The notes under the pieces are model-generated. The model saw only the letters and a list, made by a program, of their open reading frames with translations. It was not told the DNA's origin and ran no database searches. Made by a program: the position numbers and the translations under genes. 6,934 nt of DNA from an uncultured Bacilli bacterium (GTDB taxonomy: Bacteria > Bacillota_I > Bacilli_A > RF39 > UBA660), in contig CANQOD010000063.1 in NCBI GenBank assembly GCA_947625395.1, positions 1 through 6,934 on the forward strand. The letters are read 5' to 3'. Below are positions 1-6,583 of this stretch, piece by piece (position 1 is the stretch's first letter; every line of letters begins with the position of its first letter).

Positions 1-228
1 AAGTGTCACTGTTTCCACTGGGCCAATTTCTTTCGGAAGCTTGCTTCGATAATCTGAATAATATTCTTTTCCAGCCAGTAGAATCATATTCTCTTGACTT
101 TGATAATACGCTAGATGGGCACGACGGATGATATTTGTCACCGTAATTGTTCCAATCATCCCTAACAATCCTAAAATGACAACGACAGCCAAAATCTCTA
201 CCATTGTAAAACCTTGTTTTTTCCTCAT
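1..228 (-). CDS. Type IV prepilin-like protein, N-terminal part (cut by window edge)
   Basis: The first 76 residues of a prepilin are visible; the rest lies beyond position 1. The N-terminus has a six-residue basic leader (MRKKQG), then FTMVE and a hydrophobic stretch of about 20 residues. This is a class III signal: prepilin peptidase should cut after Gly6 and methylate Phe7, and Glu11 is the conserved Glu at +5. The hydrophobic helix would anchor the protein in the membrane before assembly into a pilus or pseudopilus. After it comes a Tyr-rich helical stretch (residues 40-60). The ATG at 228 is chosen because the leader begins there and AGGTG lies 10 bases upstream (239-243). A possible promoter and the terminator of the previous gene separate it from its upstream neighbour, so it is probably the start of its own unit. 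Whether it is a ComGC-like competence pseudopilin, a true pilin or a large adhesin with a pilin-type anchor cannot be told from this part. Confidence 0.88.
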   Translation of the reverse strand, partial: MRKKQGFTMVEILAVVVILGLLGMIGTITVTNIIRRAHLAYYQSQENMILLAGKEYYSDYRSKLPKEIGPVETVTL

Positions 229-258
229 TCCTGCATCACACCTAATCTTCTATTCTTC

Positions 259-286
259 TTTATATTTTATCGTATCACAAATTCAA
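259..286 (-). promoter_or_regulatory. Possible promoter of the prepilin gene
   Basis: On the minus strand TTGAAT (281-286) and TATAAA (259-264) are 16 bases apart. They match the sigma-A consensus at four and five of six positions. The site lies between the preceding terminator and the prepilin ribosome binding site. The region is very AT-rich, so chance matches are likely. Confidence 0.4.
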
Positions 287-302
287 GCGAAAAAAAAGCA
301 CC

Positions 303-341
303 AAAAAAATGCAATGAATCATTGTACTCATTACATTTTTT
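303..341 (-). terminator. Intrinsic terminator after the 202-aa membrane protein gene
   Basis: Two 14-base arms (328-341 and 304-317) flank a 10-base loop. On the minus-strand transcript they pair completely with a single G-U wobble, and the RNA ends in seven U (303-309). Read on the plus strand the same position is a C-A mismatch, so the hairpin favours minus-strand transcripts. It begins six bases after the stop codon at 347-349. Confidence 0.85.
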
Positions 342-346
342 CATCT

Positions 347-955
347 TTATTCAGATGAGGAAATAAATCCGTTTTCTAAAGTGACGTTCATGATTTTTTC
401 CTGGTTATCAAAGTGAGTAAACGTACCTAATATAGACACAACTTCGCTTTTTTGATACTCGTCAAAATCAAGATCTTCATCAATCATTTGACAAACAACA
501 TCCAAATGATAGGCTCCATCTTCATCACTATACCGTAACGTGATTTCTTTCTTTTTCTTATCTATTTTCTGAATTGCTCCTGTCACTTTTAAAAATTGAT
601 TGTAGAACTTTTCATAATTTTTCTTTGGATAATTACGAAGTTCAAGTGCTAAATCAAGCGTAGAAATCGCAGTAGGGCTTCCAGAATACGATAAGTTCCA
701 AAAACCAACTTGGATATCTCTTCTTCCCTTTTCTTGATGATACTTAATGACTTTATAACCAAGTCCATAATACTCTTTTGTTCCACCATCATCATAGACT
801 TTCGTCCGAATCGCTAAAAATGGACCCACATGAAGTTTCGAAACAAGTAAAACATCCACAGAAACAAGAGCGACCACAATCGCAACAACAATGACAAGTC
901 TCGTCATATTCTTTTTTAATTTTGCTTCTAATTCTTTAGAGATTTCTCTTTTCAC
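347..955 (-). CDS. One-pass membrane protein with probable OB-fold domain, function unknown
   Basis: This 202-residue protein has a short basic cytoplasmic N-terminus, one membrane helix (about residues 18-39), and an extracytoplasmic part. The helix has no lipobox or signal peptidase site that I can see, so it is probably an anchor. Residues 44-90 contain a GPF-A-RT-VYDDGGTKEYYGLGYKVIKY stretch, a pattern I associate with uncharacterised Firmicutes membrane proteins. Residues about 115-200 (VTGAI-KI, EITLRY, VVSILGTF, IMNVTLENGFI) have the strand pattern of tRNA_anti-like OB-fold domains; this is inferred from pattern only. The start is a GTG at 955, with AAGGAG at 967-972, a rather long 11-base spacing. 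TTG and further upstream choices run into stops or lack support. It follows ligA by 36 bases, has its own likely promoter inside the ligA end, and is closed by a strong terminator. No enzymatic function is suggested. Confidence 0.82.
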   Translation of the reverse strand: MKREISKELEAKLKKNMTRLVIVVAIVVALVSVDVLLVSKLHVGPFLAIRTKVYDDGGTKEYYGLGYKVIKYHQEKGRRDIQVGFWNLSYSGSPTAISTLDLALELRNYPKKNYEKFYNQFLKVTGAIQKIDKKKKEITLRYSDEDGAYHLDVVCQMIDEDLDFDEYQKSEVVSILGTFTHFDNQEKIMNVTLENGFISSSE

Positions 956-982
956 AATTAGATCAACTCCTTTTTTGTGCTT

Positions 983-1011
983 ATTATATCATCAATTTTC
1001 TATTTTGGAAA
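983..1011 (-). promoter_or_regulatory. Promoter for the 202-aa gene, inside the 3' end of ligA
   Basis: On the minus strand TTTCCA (1006-1011) is followed after 17 bases by TATAAT (983-988), with the extended -10 dinucleotide TG one base before it (990-991). The -35 matches four of six bases. Transcription would start near 976, just before the AAGGAG ribosome binding site at 967-972. The site spans the ligA stop codon, so the downstream gene could be expressed independently of ligA as well as by read-through. Confidence 0.55.
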
Positions 1012-2989
1012 GAAAATCTTTTTCACTCCAAATAGGAATCTGTAAGTTTTTCGCTTTCTCATATTTACTACCAGGATTTTCTCCCACAATCACACAAGAA
1101 GTCTTTTTCGAAACAGACTCAACTGTTTTTCCACCACGACTTTCAATGATTTTCTTCGCCTCATCACGTCCCATTGTTGAAAGCGTACCAGTCAAAACAA
1201 AGCTTTTTCCTTGAAAGTTTTCATCCGCAATCATTTGTATACCCAAATATTGCATGTTGAGTCCTAAATCCTTTAATTCCTGAATCAGTTTTTGATTCTC
1301 TTCTTTTTGAAAGTAAGATACTAGACTTTCAGCAATAATTTCTCCTACATCTGGAATATTGGTTAATTCTTCTATACTTGCCTGCATTAAAGCATCCAGT
1401 GTTCCAAAATGGCTTGCCAAAACTTTCGCAGTCTTACTACCAACATGAGTAATACCAAGGCCAAAAATCAATCGTTCCACAGAATTTTCTTTGCTTTTTT
1501 CAATCGCTTCAAGTAAATTATCCACCGATTTTTCGCCATATCCCTCTAATCGAATTAAATCTTCCCGATGTCTTTCCAAGTGATAAATATCAGGAATACT
1601 ACTGATGAACCCAAAATTATAAAAATCCTCCATAATTCTTGCTCCAAAGCCGTCAATATTCATCGCTGGACGAGAAATAAAATGGATAAAACCTTCCACT
1701 TTACGTGCAGGACATTTGTCATTCAAACAAAAGTAATCCACTTGCCCTTTTTTCTTTTCTAATTGCGTACCACAGAAAGGACATTCATGAATCATTTGAA
1801 AAGGAATTTCCTTTCCAGTTCGCCGTTCTTTTTTGACTTCCACCACTTCAGGAATCACATCTCCTGCTTTCCGGATGGAAACAATGTCATTAATCATCAA
1901 ATCTTTCTCTAAGACATAATCCTCATTATGAAGCGTAGCCCTTGAAATCGTGGAACCCATCACGATAACTGGCTCCAACACAGCATTTGGTGTTACTTGT
2001 CCTGTTCTACCAACAGTAAAAATAATATCCTTTAATTTTGTTAAGACTTCTTCAGCTGGAAATTTATAAGCAATGGCCCATTTAGGTGTACGAGCTGTAA
2101 AACCAAGTTCCTGCTGGGCAGCAATTTGATCCACTTTAATTACAATACCATCGATTTCATAAGGAAGGGTTGGACGAAGCTCTGTCTTTTCTTGAATATA
2201 GTCCATGACTTCTTCAATGCTTCCAACTAAACGGTTATTTGGATTCGTTTTAAATCCCAATTGCTTCATAAATTCAATGGCTTCATGATGCGAACGAAGT
2301 CCATAATCTTCTGGATTAGGCAAATGGTAAATGAACGTATCCAAACCTCGCTTCGCTGCAACCTTAGAATCGAGTTGGCGAATCGAACCTGCTGCTGCAT
2401 TTCGTGGATTTTGTAAAAGAGGCAAATTCTGCCGTGCTCTTTCTTGATTAATACGCGTTAAAGTTTCTTTACTCATAAAGATTTCTCCACGTACTTCAAT
2501 ATCAATTTTTTCAGGAAGTCGTAATGGCACAGTCTTAATTGTTTTCACATTATGCGTAATGTCTTCCCCAATCACACCATTTCCACGTGTAGCAGCTTTC
2601 GTTAAAATTCCCTTTTCATAGTGCAATGAAACAGATAAACCATCTATTTTCAGTTCACAATAATAGGTAGGATGCACACCTGCTTTTTTAATAGAACGAT
2701 CAAATTCCAAAATTTCACTTTCATTAAAAACATCCTTTAATGAAAGCATTGGAATCGTATGTTCTACTTTTTGAAAAGCATCAATCACTTCTCCACCTAC
2801 TCGTTTTGTTGGGGAATCTTCTCGAACCAATGCAGGATGTAAAAGTTCTAACTCTTCTAGCTCTCTTAAGTATTTGTCATACTCTTGATCCGTAATTTTT
2901 GAATAATCAAGTACATAATAATCATAATTGGCTTGGTTTAAAATCGTAATCAGTTCATCCATTCTCTTTTGTATATTTTCTTCTTTCAT
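992..2989 (-). CDS. ligA: NAD-dependent DNA ligase LigA
   Basis: LigA seals nicks with 3'-OH and 5'-phosphate ends, joining Okazaki fragments and completing repair, using NAD+ as the source of AMP. At 665 residues it has the usual family length and all domains. Domain Ia is at about 1-65, with the YYVLD and D-EYD NAD-binding region. The nucleotidyltransferase core carries ELKIDG with catalytic Lys114, followed by TRGNG-GEDIT (134-145), EVRGEIFM and NPRNAAAGS (194-202). Next come the OB-fold (about 320-395, VGRTGQVTPNAVLEPV), a four-Cys zinc finger (Cys403, 406, 421, 426), helix-hairpin-helix repeats (about 440-560) and a C-terminal BRCT domain (about 591-665, GKSFVLTGTL). No key residue is missing. 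ATG 2989 has AAAGGA (2997-3002) seven bases upstream and no competing upstream start. The gene ends in two tandem in-frame TGA codons. In Bacillus ligA directly follows pcrA; here two genes intervene. A TATAAT box upstream suggests a promoter of its own in addition to possible read-through. Confidence 0.98.
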   Translation of the reverse strand: MKEENIQKRMDELITILNQANYDYYVLDYSKITDQEYDKYLRELEELELLHPALVREDSPTKRVGGEVIDAFQKVEHTIPMLSLKDVFNESEILEFDRSIKKAGVHPTYYCELKIDGLSVSLHYEKGILTKAATRGNGVIGEDITHNVKTIKTVPLRLPEKIDIEVRGEIFMSKETLTRINQERARQNLPLLQNPRNAAAGSIRQLDSKVAAKRGLDTFIYHLPNPEDYGLRSHHEAIEFMKQLGFKTNPNNRLVGSIEEVMDYIQEKTELRPTLPYEIDGIVIKVDQIAAQQELGFTARTPKWAIAYKFPAEEVLTKLKDIIFTVGRTGQVTPNAVLEPVIVMGSTISRATLHNEDYVLEKDLMINDIVSIRKAGDVIPEVVEVKKERRTGKEIPFQMIHECPFCGTQLEKKKGQVDYFCLNDKCPARKVEGFIHFISRPAMNIDGFGARIMEDFYNFGFISSIPDIYHLERHREDLIRLEGYGEKSVDNLLEAIEKSKENSVERLIFGLGITHVGSKTAKVLASHFGTLDALMQASIEELTNIPDVGEIIAESLVSYFQKEENQKLIQELKDLGLNMQYLGIQMIADENFQGKSFVLTGTLSTMGRDEAKKIIESRGGKTVESVSKKTSCVIVGENPGSKYEKAKNLQIPIWSEKDFLSKIEN

Positions 2990-3026
2990 TTCTTTTTCCT
3001 TTCTCTATTATTATTCATTTGACTTG

Positions 3027-3032
3027 ATTATA
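3027..3032 (-). promoter_or_regulatory. Possible -10 box upstream of ligA
   Basis: A perfect TATAAT on the minus strand lies 37 bases before the ligA start. No convincing -35 hexamer lies 15-19 bases further upstream, and there is no TG extension, so this may be a weak or activator-dependent promoter, or chance in an AT-rich gap. Confidence 0.4.
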
Positions 3033-3035
3033 GTG

Positions 3036-3069
3036 TAACAAAAATAGCGTTTTTTCTCTTATTTTGTTA
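3036..3069 (-). repeat. Imperfect inverted repeat between the nucleotidyltransferase gene and ligA
   Basis: On the minus strand TAACAAAATA (3060-3069) and TATTTTTGTTA (3036-3046) are complementary over 10 base pairs with one bulged T, around a 13-base loop. The repeat ends three bases upstream of the TATAAT box. It lacks a U-run after the stem, so it is not a clear terminator. It could be a weak transcript hairpin or an operator. All but two of the pairs are A-T. Confidence 0.35.
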
Positions 3070-3076
3070 GTAATTT

Positions 3077-3982
3077 TTATATTTTATGCCAAAGTGGCGT
3101 TGGATAGAGTCCTTGAGCAATTTCTTTTGCAATTGCTTCAACGACTTCTTCTTTATCCTCACGATAAGTAACTCCATACCAACAAGCAGTCGTTTTTAAA
3201 ACTTTCACTTTTCTTTTTCCCTCTTGAATAGCCATTTTTAAAACATCAGGAATTAAAAACTCTTCTTGAGCAAGCTTTTCTTTTGGAAGCATTAAAAATT
3301 CTTTGAGTTTTTCTTCTAAATAAGGAAAAAGTGTTGGATAGAAAAGAAGCATGTTCATAGAAACAAGTGTTTCTTGCTCTACCGTAAAAGGAGTAGCGCC
3401 ACTTAAAGGTTCTGCCGTAATGACACCCGCTTTTTCACTGACCTTACTTTCAATTAAATCCGTTAAATAGTCATTTTCAAGCAAACAAATGCCTCGTTTT
3501 GCCGCTCCATTTTTAGACAAAGTTTTAGAAACTTGATAGCCGACAACTCCATAAGTAGAGTCATCTTTATTTTCTCCTAAGAATTTGGCAGCTTGTTGAT
3601 AAGCTTCTTTTCCATAGAAATCATCTGCATTAATAACAACAAACGGTTCATGAACGACCTCTTTCACGCAGTAGATAGCATGCGCAGTCCCGAGTGGCTT
3701 TGTTCGTTCTGGAACCGAATACCCACTAGGAATCAAGTCCATTTTTTGAAATACGTATTCAGTAGCAATTCGGTTTTCTACTCGACTCCCAATGGTTTCT
3801 TTAAAAACAGCATAGTTTTCTTCCTTAATAATAAAGACCACTTTATTAAAACCTGCTTCAATCGCATCATAAATGGAATAATCAATCAAAAATTCTCCAT
3901 TGGGTCCCATGGGTTCAATCTGTTTTAAACCTCCAAAGCGGCTTCCCATCCCCGCAGCCATGACAACTAATGTTTTATTCAT
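3077..3982 (-). CDS. Nucleotidyltransferase (NTP_transferase, sugar-phosphate type), substrate unknown
   Basis: This 301-residue cytoplasmic protein belongs to the superfamily that transfers NMP from an NTP to a sugar phosphate or similar phosphorylated substrate (GlmU, RmlA, GalU, LicC and relatives). The N-terminal signature AAGMGSRFGGLKQ (9-21) is the phosphate-binding loop, with Lys20 the likely catalytic Lys. KPLGTAHAIYCV (95-106) fits the nucleotide-binding segment, and NADDFYG (118-124) carries the metal-binding Asp. The C-terminal ACWYGVTYREDK (266-277) is an ending I associate with stand-alone members in gut Firmicutes. No acyltransferase or left-handed helix domain follows, so it is not GlmU. 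The start ATG 3982 overlaps the stop of the upstream gene (ATGAATAA), and its AAAGGA site (3994-3999) lies inside that gene, which implies translational coupling. No sugar or choline gene is beside it, so the substrate cannot be named. A capsule, wall-glycan or phosphocholine precursor is possible. Confidence 0.9.
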   Translation of the reverse strand: MNKTLVVMAAGMGSRFGGLKQIEPMGPNGEFLIDYSIYDAIEAGFNKVVFIIKEENYAVFKETIGSRVENRIATEYVFQKMDLIPSGYSVPERTKPLGTAHAIYCVKEVVHEPFVVINADDFYGKEAYQQAAKFLGENKDDSTYGVVGYQVSKTLSKNGAAKRGICLLENDYLTDLIESKVSEKAGVITAEPLSGATPFTVEQETLVSMNMLLFYPTLFPYLEEKLKEFLMLPKEKLAQEEFLIPDVLKMAIQEGKRKVKVLKTTACWYGVTYREDKEEVVEAIAKEIAQGLYPTPLWHKI

Positions 3983-4385
3983 AATACATCTTTTCCTTTC
4001 GATAAGTTTTTCGAAGACTTGGTTGAAAGTCTTCTCGTTTGGCTCTTAAATCTTTTTCTAATTCAATTAACGCTAAAAAGCAGTTTTCAGCTGTAACTTG
4101 ATTTTTGATTTCAAAACAATTTGTTTCTCCATAAGGACCTTCGCCAATGATTTTTCCAATCGCAGCATGATAAGCAAACTGTTTTTGGTACATTTGAAGT
4201 GTATTTCCTTCTTGTAAAGACCCATAAAGGCAAGGAAAGCTTTTTAAAATTTTCATTTCGCTTTCTTTCATTTCTTGCGGATACACATAGCCTTTATGCT
4301 TTTTTAAATAGATGCCTACCGGTCCATTTTGATTGAGCTCGCAGGATGCAAAAAGCACAAAATGATCGTTCAGTTGTATTTCCAT
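3975..4385 (-). CDS. Uncharacterised 136-aa protein coupled to pcrA and the nucleotidyltransferase
   Basis: I do not recognise this family. The protein is 136 residues, with no signal peptide, membrane helix or known catalytic motif. It has four Cys (15, 52, 90, 102) that are not spaced like a zinc finger, several Gly-Pro turns (GPVGIYLKKHKGYVYPQE, 21-38; GEGPYGETNCFEIKNQ, 81-96), and a highly charged C-terminal helix from about 100 on that ends Lys/Arg-rich. The N-terminal two thirds look like a beta-rich globular domain. It is a real gene: a perfect AGGAGG (4391-4396) overlaps the pcrA TAG stop and sits five bases before the ATG, and its end overlaps the nucleotidyltransferase start by eight bases. 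It should therefore be produced together with PcrA and the nucleotidyltransferase. The closer coupling to the latter hints at a shared role, but that is inference. Confidence 0.8.
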   Translation of the reverse strand: MEIQLNDHFVLFASCELNQNGPVGIYLKKHKGYVYPQEMKESEMKILKSFPCLYGSLQEGNTLQMYQKQFAYHAAIGKIIGEGPYGETNCFEIKNQVTAENCFLALIELEKDLRAKREDFQPSLRKTYRKEKMYYE

Positions 4386-4390
4386 TTTTC

Positions 4391-4396
4391 CCTCCT
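4391..4396 (-). promoter_or_regulatory. Shine-Dalgarno overlapping the pcrA stop codon
   Basis: AGGAGG shares two bases with the pcrA TAG stop (4395-4397) and is five bases before the ATG at 4385. This fixes the start of the 136-aa gene and suggests that ribosomes finishing pcrA can reinitiate on it. Confidence 0.8.
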
Positions 4397-6488
4397 ATAC
4401 TTTCGATAAACTTTTATGATTTTTCATTAATTTACGGATACCAATCGGATGTTTAAAAGCCACTGTTACTAAAGTGTCTGACACTTCCATGACACGACCT
4501 GCTCCAAAGTTTTCATGATAAACGAAGTCACCCACTTGATAGTCCACTTCTTCTTTACGAAAGACTTCTTCCTGATTCAATTGTTTCTCTTGTTTGTCTT
4601 CTTCCATATGAGTTGTTTCAATCAGACTAGAATCTATTTCTCCTAAAAACCGTGATGGTTGATTGGCTTGATCTTTTCCATATAAGACTCTTCGCCTTGC
4701 ACAAACAAGATACAAGTTTTCTTTCGCTCGAGTAATAGCAACATAACAAAGACGTCTTTCTTCTTCTAATTCGCTATTATCAAGAAGAGCATTTAAGTGA
4801 GGAAACAATCCTTCCTCCATACCTACGACAAAGACAGTATCATATTCCAGTCCTTTCACAGAATGTACTGTCATTAAGCTCACTTGTCCCTCACCATTAT
4901 CATATTCATTTTTATCTGTTACTAAACTCACTTCATATAAAAAATCTTCTAAAGACACAAGTCCTTCTCGTTCTTCAAAAGCACGCGTGATGGACTTAAA
5001 CTCTTCCAAGTTTTCAAGACGTACTTCTGCATCTAAGCTTTTTTCACTTTCCAGTTCTTTTTTCATTCCTGTTGCTTCTAAGACTTTGTCAATCAATTCT
5101 GTTAAAGTCACTTCTTCTTGAATGCGAATGAGGTCCAAAATCAGTGTTTTAAAGGCAAGTGCTTTTCCACTTGTAATCACATCAAAAATACTTGTGTTTT
5201 TTAAATCTGCTTCTTGATTTAACTCTTCAATGGTGCGAAGACCGATGCCTCTTTTAGGCACATTGATGATACGTTCTAAACTCACATTATCATTTTGATT
5301 GTGAATGAGTCTTAAGTAGGCAAGTAAGTCTTTGATTTCTCGTCTAGCATAGAAAGATAATCCACCCACAACATGATGGGGAATTCCCTCTTTTAAAAGT
5401 GCTTCTTCAATGGTTCTAGATTGGGCATTTGTTCGATAAAGAATGGCAATATCTTCATATCGTTTTCCCTCTTCATGAAGCTTCTTGATTGTAGAGGCAA
5501 CATAATGATTTTCATCGTTGCCATCATATGCCCTGTAAACTTTTATTTTTTCTCCTTCCCCTTTTGTACTGAATAAATTCTTTTCTTTGCGGGCTTTATT
5601 GTTACGAATCACAGAATTCGCAGCGTCCAAAATCATTTTTGTCGAGCGATAATTCTGTTCTAGTTTAATCACTTTCGCATCTTGATAGTCCTTTTCAAAG
5701 TTCAAAATATTCTTATAGTTTGCCCCTCGAAAACTATAGATGGCTTGATCGTTATCTCCTACTGCACAAATAGTTCGATAGCGAGCACTAATCATTTTAG
5801 AAAGAACATACTGTGCTTCATTCGTATCCTGATACTCATCGATTAAGATGTACTGATAGCGTTCTTGATATTCCTGTAAGATATTCGGATTCTCACGAAA
5901 TAAGCGAATGGGTAACAACAATAAATCATCAAAATCAACTGCGTTATTCTGCGAAAGTTTTTTCTCATAACGTTTATACACTTCTAAAACTACTTTTTCA
6001 AACTCAGAAACCGCATATTTTTCATAATTGTTTGGCGAAATGAGTTCATTCTTGCAACTGCTGATTTGATTTTTGATGGCACGTGGATTATACATCTTAG
6101 GGTCATAGTTCAACTCTTTTAAGATTTTTTTCACGATGGTTAAGGAATCGTCACTATCCATAATTGAAAAAGTAGATGTGTATCCTAGTACTTTCGCATT
6201 TTCTCTTAAGAGTCGAAGTCCAAAAGAGTGAAAGGTTGAAATCTGCATTTTTCGCGCTTGCTCACCAATTAAATTCGAAATTCTATCTTTCATTTCACGA
6301 GCTGCTTTATTGGTAAACGTAATTGCCAAAATAGAATAAGGCGAAATGTTTTTTTCCAAGATTAAATAGGCAATTTTCGTGGTTAAAACTTTCGTTTTGC
6401 CACTTCCTGCACCAGCTAAAATAAGAAGTGGCCCATCATTATAAAGAACTGCACTCCTTTGTTGTTCATTCAAATCATCTAAATTCAT
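4395..6488 (-). CDS. pcrA: ATP-dependent DNA helicase PcrA (UvrD/Rep family, SF1A)
   Basis: PcrA is a 3'-5' DNA helicase used in repair, in plasmid rolling-circle replication and in clearing RNA polymerase and RecA from DNA. The 697-residue product has every SF1A motif: Q motif (LNEQQ, Gln10), Walker A GAGSGKT (26-32), motif Ia TFTNKAAREM (57-66), motif II DEYQDTN (217-223), motif III GDNDQAIYSFRGA (244-256), motif IV with QNYRST (278-283), motif V TVHSVKGLE (540-548) and motif VI around RRLCYVAITRAKE (578-590). A linker leads to the C-terminal Tudor-like domain (VGDFVYHENFGAGRV, about 652-666) that in PcrA binds RNA polymerase. ATG 6488 is chosen because AAGGAAG lies eight bases upstream and the promoter -10 box lies inside the longer reading frame that begins at 6530. 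The protein has no Trp at all; Phe253 replaces the usual motif III Trp. It heads a three-gene operon. Confidence 0.97.
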   Translation of the reverse strand: MNLDDLNEQQRSAVLYNDGPLLILAGAGSGKTKVLTTKIAYLILEKNISPYSILAITFTNKAAREMKDRISNLIGEQARKMQISTFHSFGLRLLRENAKVLGYTSTFSIMDSDDSLTIVKKILKELNYDPKMYNPRAIKNQISSCKNELISPNNYEKYAVSEFEKVVLEVYKRYEKKLSQNNAVDFDDLLLLPIRLFRENPNILQEYQERYQYILIDEYQDTNEAQYVLSKMISARYRTICAVGDNDQAIYSFRGANYKNILNFEKDYQDAKVIKLEQNYRSTKMILDAANSVIRNNKARKEKNLFSTKGEGEKIKVYRAYDGNDENHYVASTIKKLHEEGKRYEDIAILYRTNAQSRTIEEALLKEGIPHHVVGGLSFYARREIKDLLAYLRLIHNQNDNVSLERIINVPKRGIGLRTIEELNQEADLKNTSIFDVITSGKALAFKTLILDLIRIQEEVTLTELIDKVLEATGMKKELESEKSLDAEVRLENLEEFKSITRAFEEREGLVSLEDFLYEVSLVTDKNEYDNGEGQVSLMTVHSVKGLEYDTVFVVGMEEGLFPHLNALLDNSELEEERRLCYVAITRAKENLYLVCARRRVLYGKDQANQPSRFLGEIDSSLIETTHMEEDKQEKQLNQEEVFRKEEVDYQVGDFVYHENFGAGRVMEVSDTLVTVAFKHPIGIRKLMKNHKSLSKV

Positions 6489-6496
6489 CTTGTCCA

Positions 6497-6503
6497 CTTC
6501 CTT
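6497..6503 (-). promoter_or_regulatory. Ribosome binding site that sets the pcrA start
   Basis: AAGGAAG on the minus strand is separated by eight bases from ATG 6488. No comparable site precedes the upstream ATG at 6530. Confidence 0.7.
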
Positions 6504-6512
6504 ACTAAGTTT

Positions 6513-6521
6513 ATTATAACA
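6513..6521 (-). promoter_or_regulatory. Extended -10 promoter of the pcrA operon
   Basis: TGTTATAAT is a perfect extended -10 element (TGnTATAAT). The -35 region is poor (TTTTCG at 16 bases), as is common when an extended -10 is present. Transcription should start near 6506, leaving a leader of about 18 bases before ATG 6488. It lies directly after the terminator of the preceding gene. Confidence 0.65.
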
Positions 6522-6536
6522 CGTCACCATTTTTCG

Positions 6537-6565
6537 AAAAAGAAAAAGTCATGATTTGACATGAC
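6537..6565 (-). terminator. Intrinsic terminator after the surface-protein gene
   Basis: On the minus strand GTCATG (6560-6565) and CATGAC (6548-6553) form a perfect six-pair stem around a six-base loop, followed by TTTTTCTTTTT (6537-6547). The stem is short but the U-tract is long. It lies 18 bases after the stop codon and isolates the upstream gene from pcrA. Confidence 0.7.
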
Positions 6566-6583
6566 GAATTCTAAAAAAGAAAT

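Noticed and set aside
128..358. Plus-strand open frame of 76 codons
   Set aside because: It is antisense to the prepilin start and runs through the terminator hairpin at 303-341; the minus strand carries a clear prepilin signal.
891..1214. Plus-strand open frame of 107 codons
   Set aside because: It is antisense to the end of ligA (BRCT domain) and the start of the 202-aa gene, with a composition typical of a shadow frame.
1568..1762. Plus-strand open frame of 64 codons
   Set aside because: It lies fully inside ligA, antisense to the zinc-finger and helix-hairpin-helix region.
3593..3928. Plus-strand open frame of 111 codons
   Set aside because: It is antisense to the conserved N-terminal half of the nucleotidyltransferase; no recognisable protein.
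5813..6043. Plus-strand open frame of 76 codons
   Set aside because: It is antisense to the PcrA motif II region; no ribosome site or protein similarity seen.
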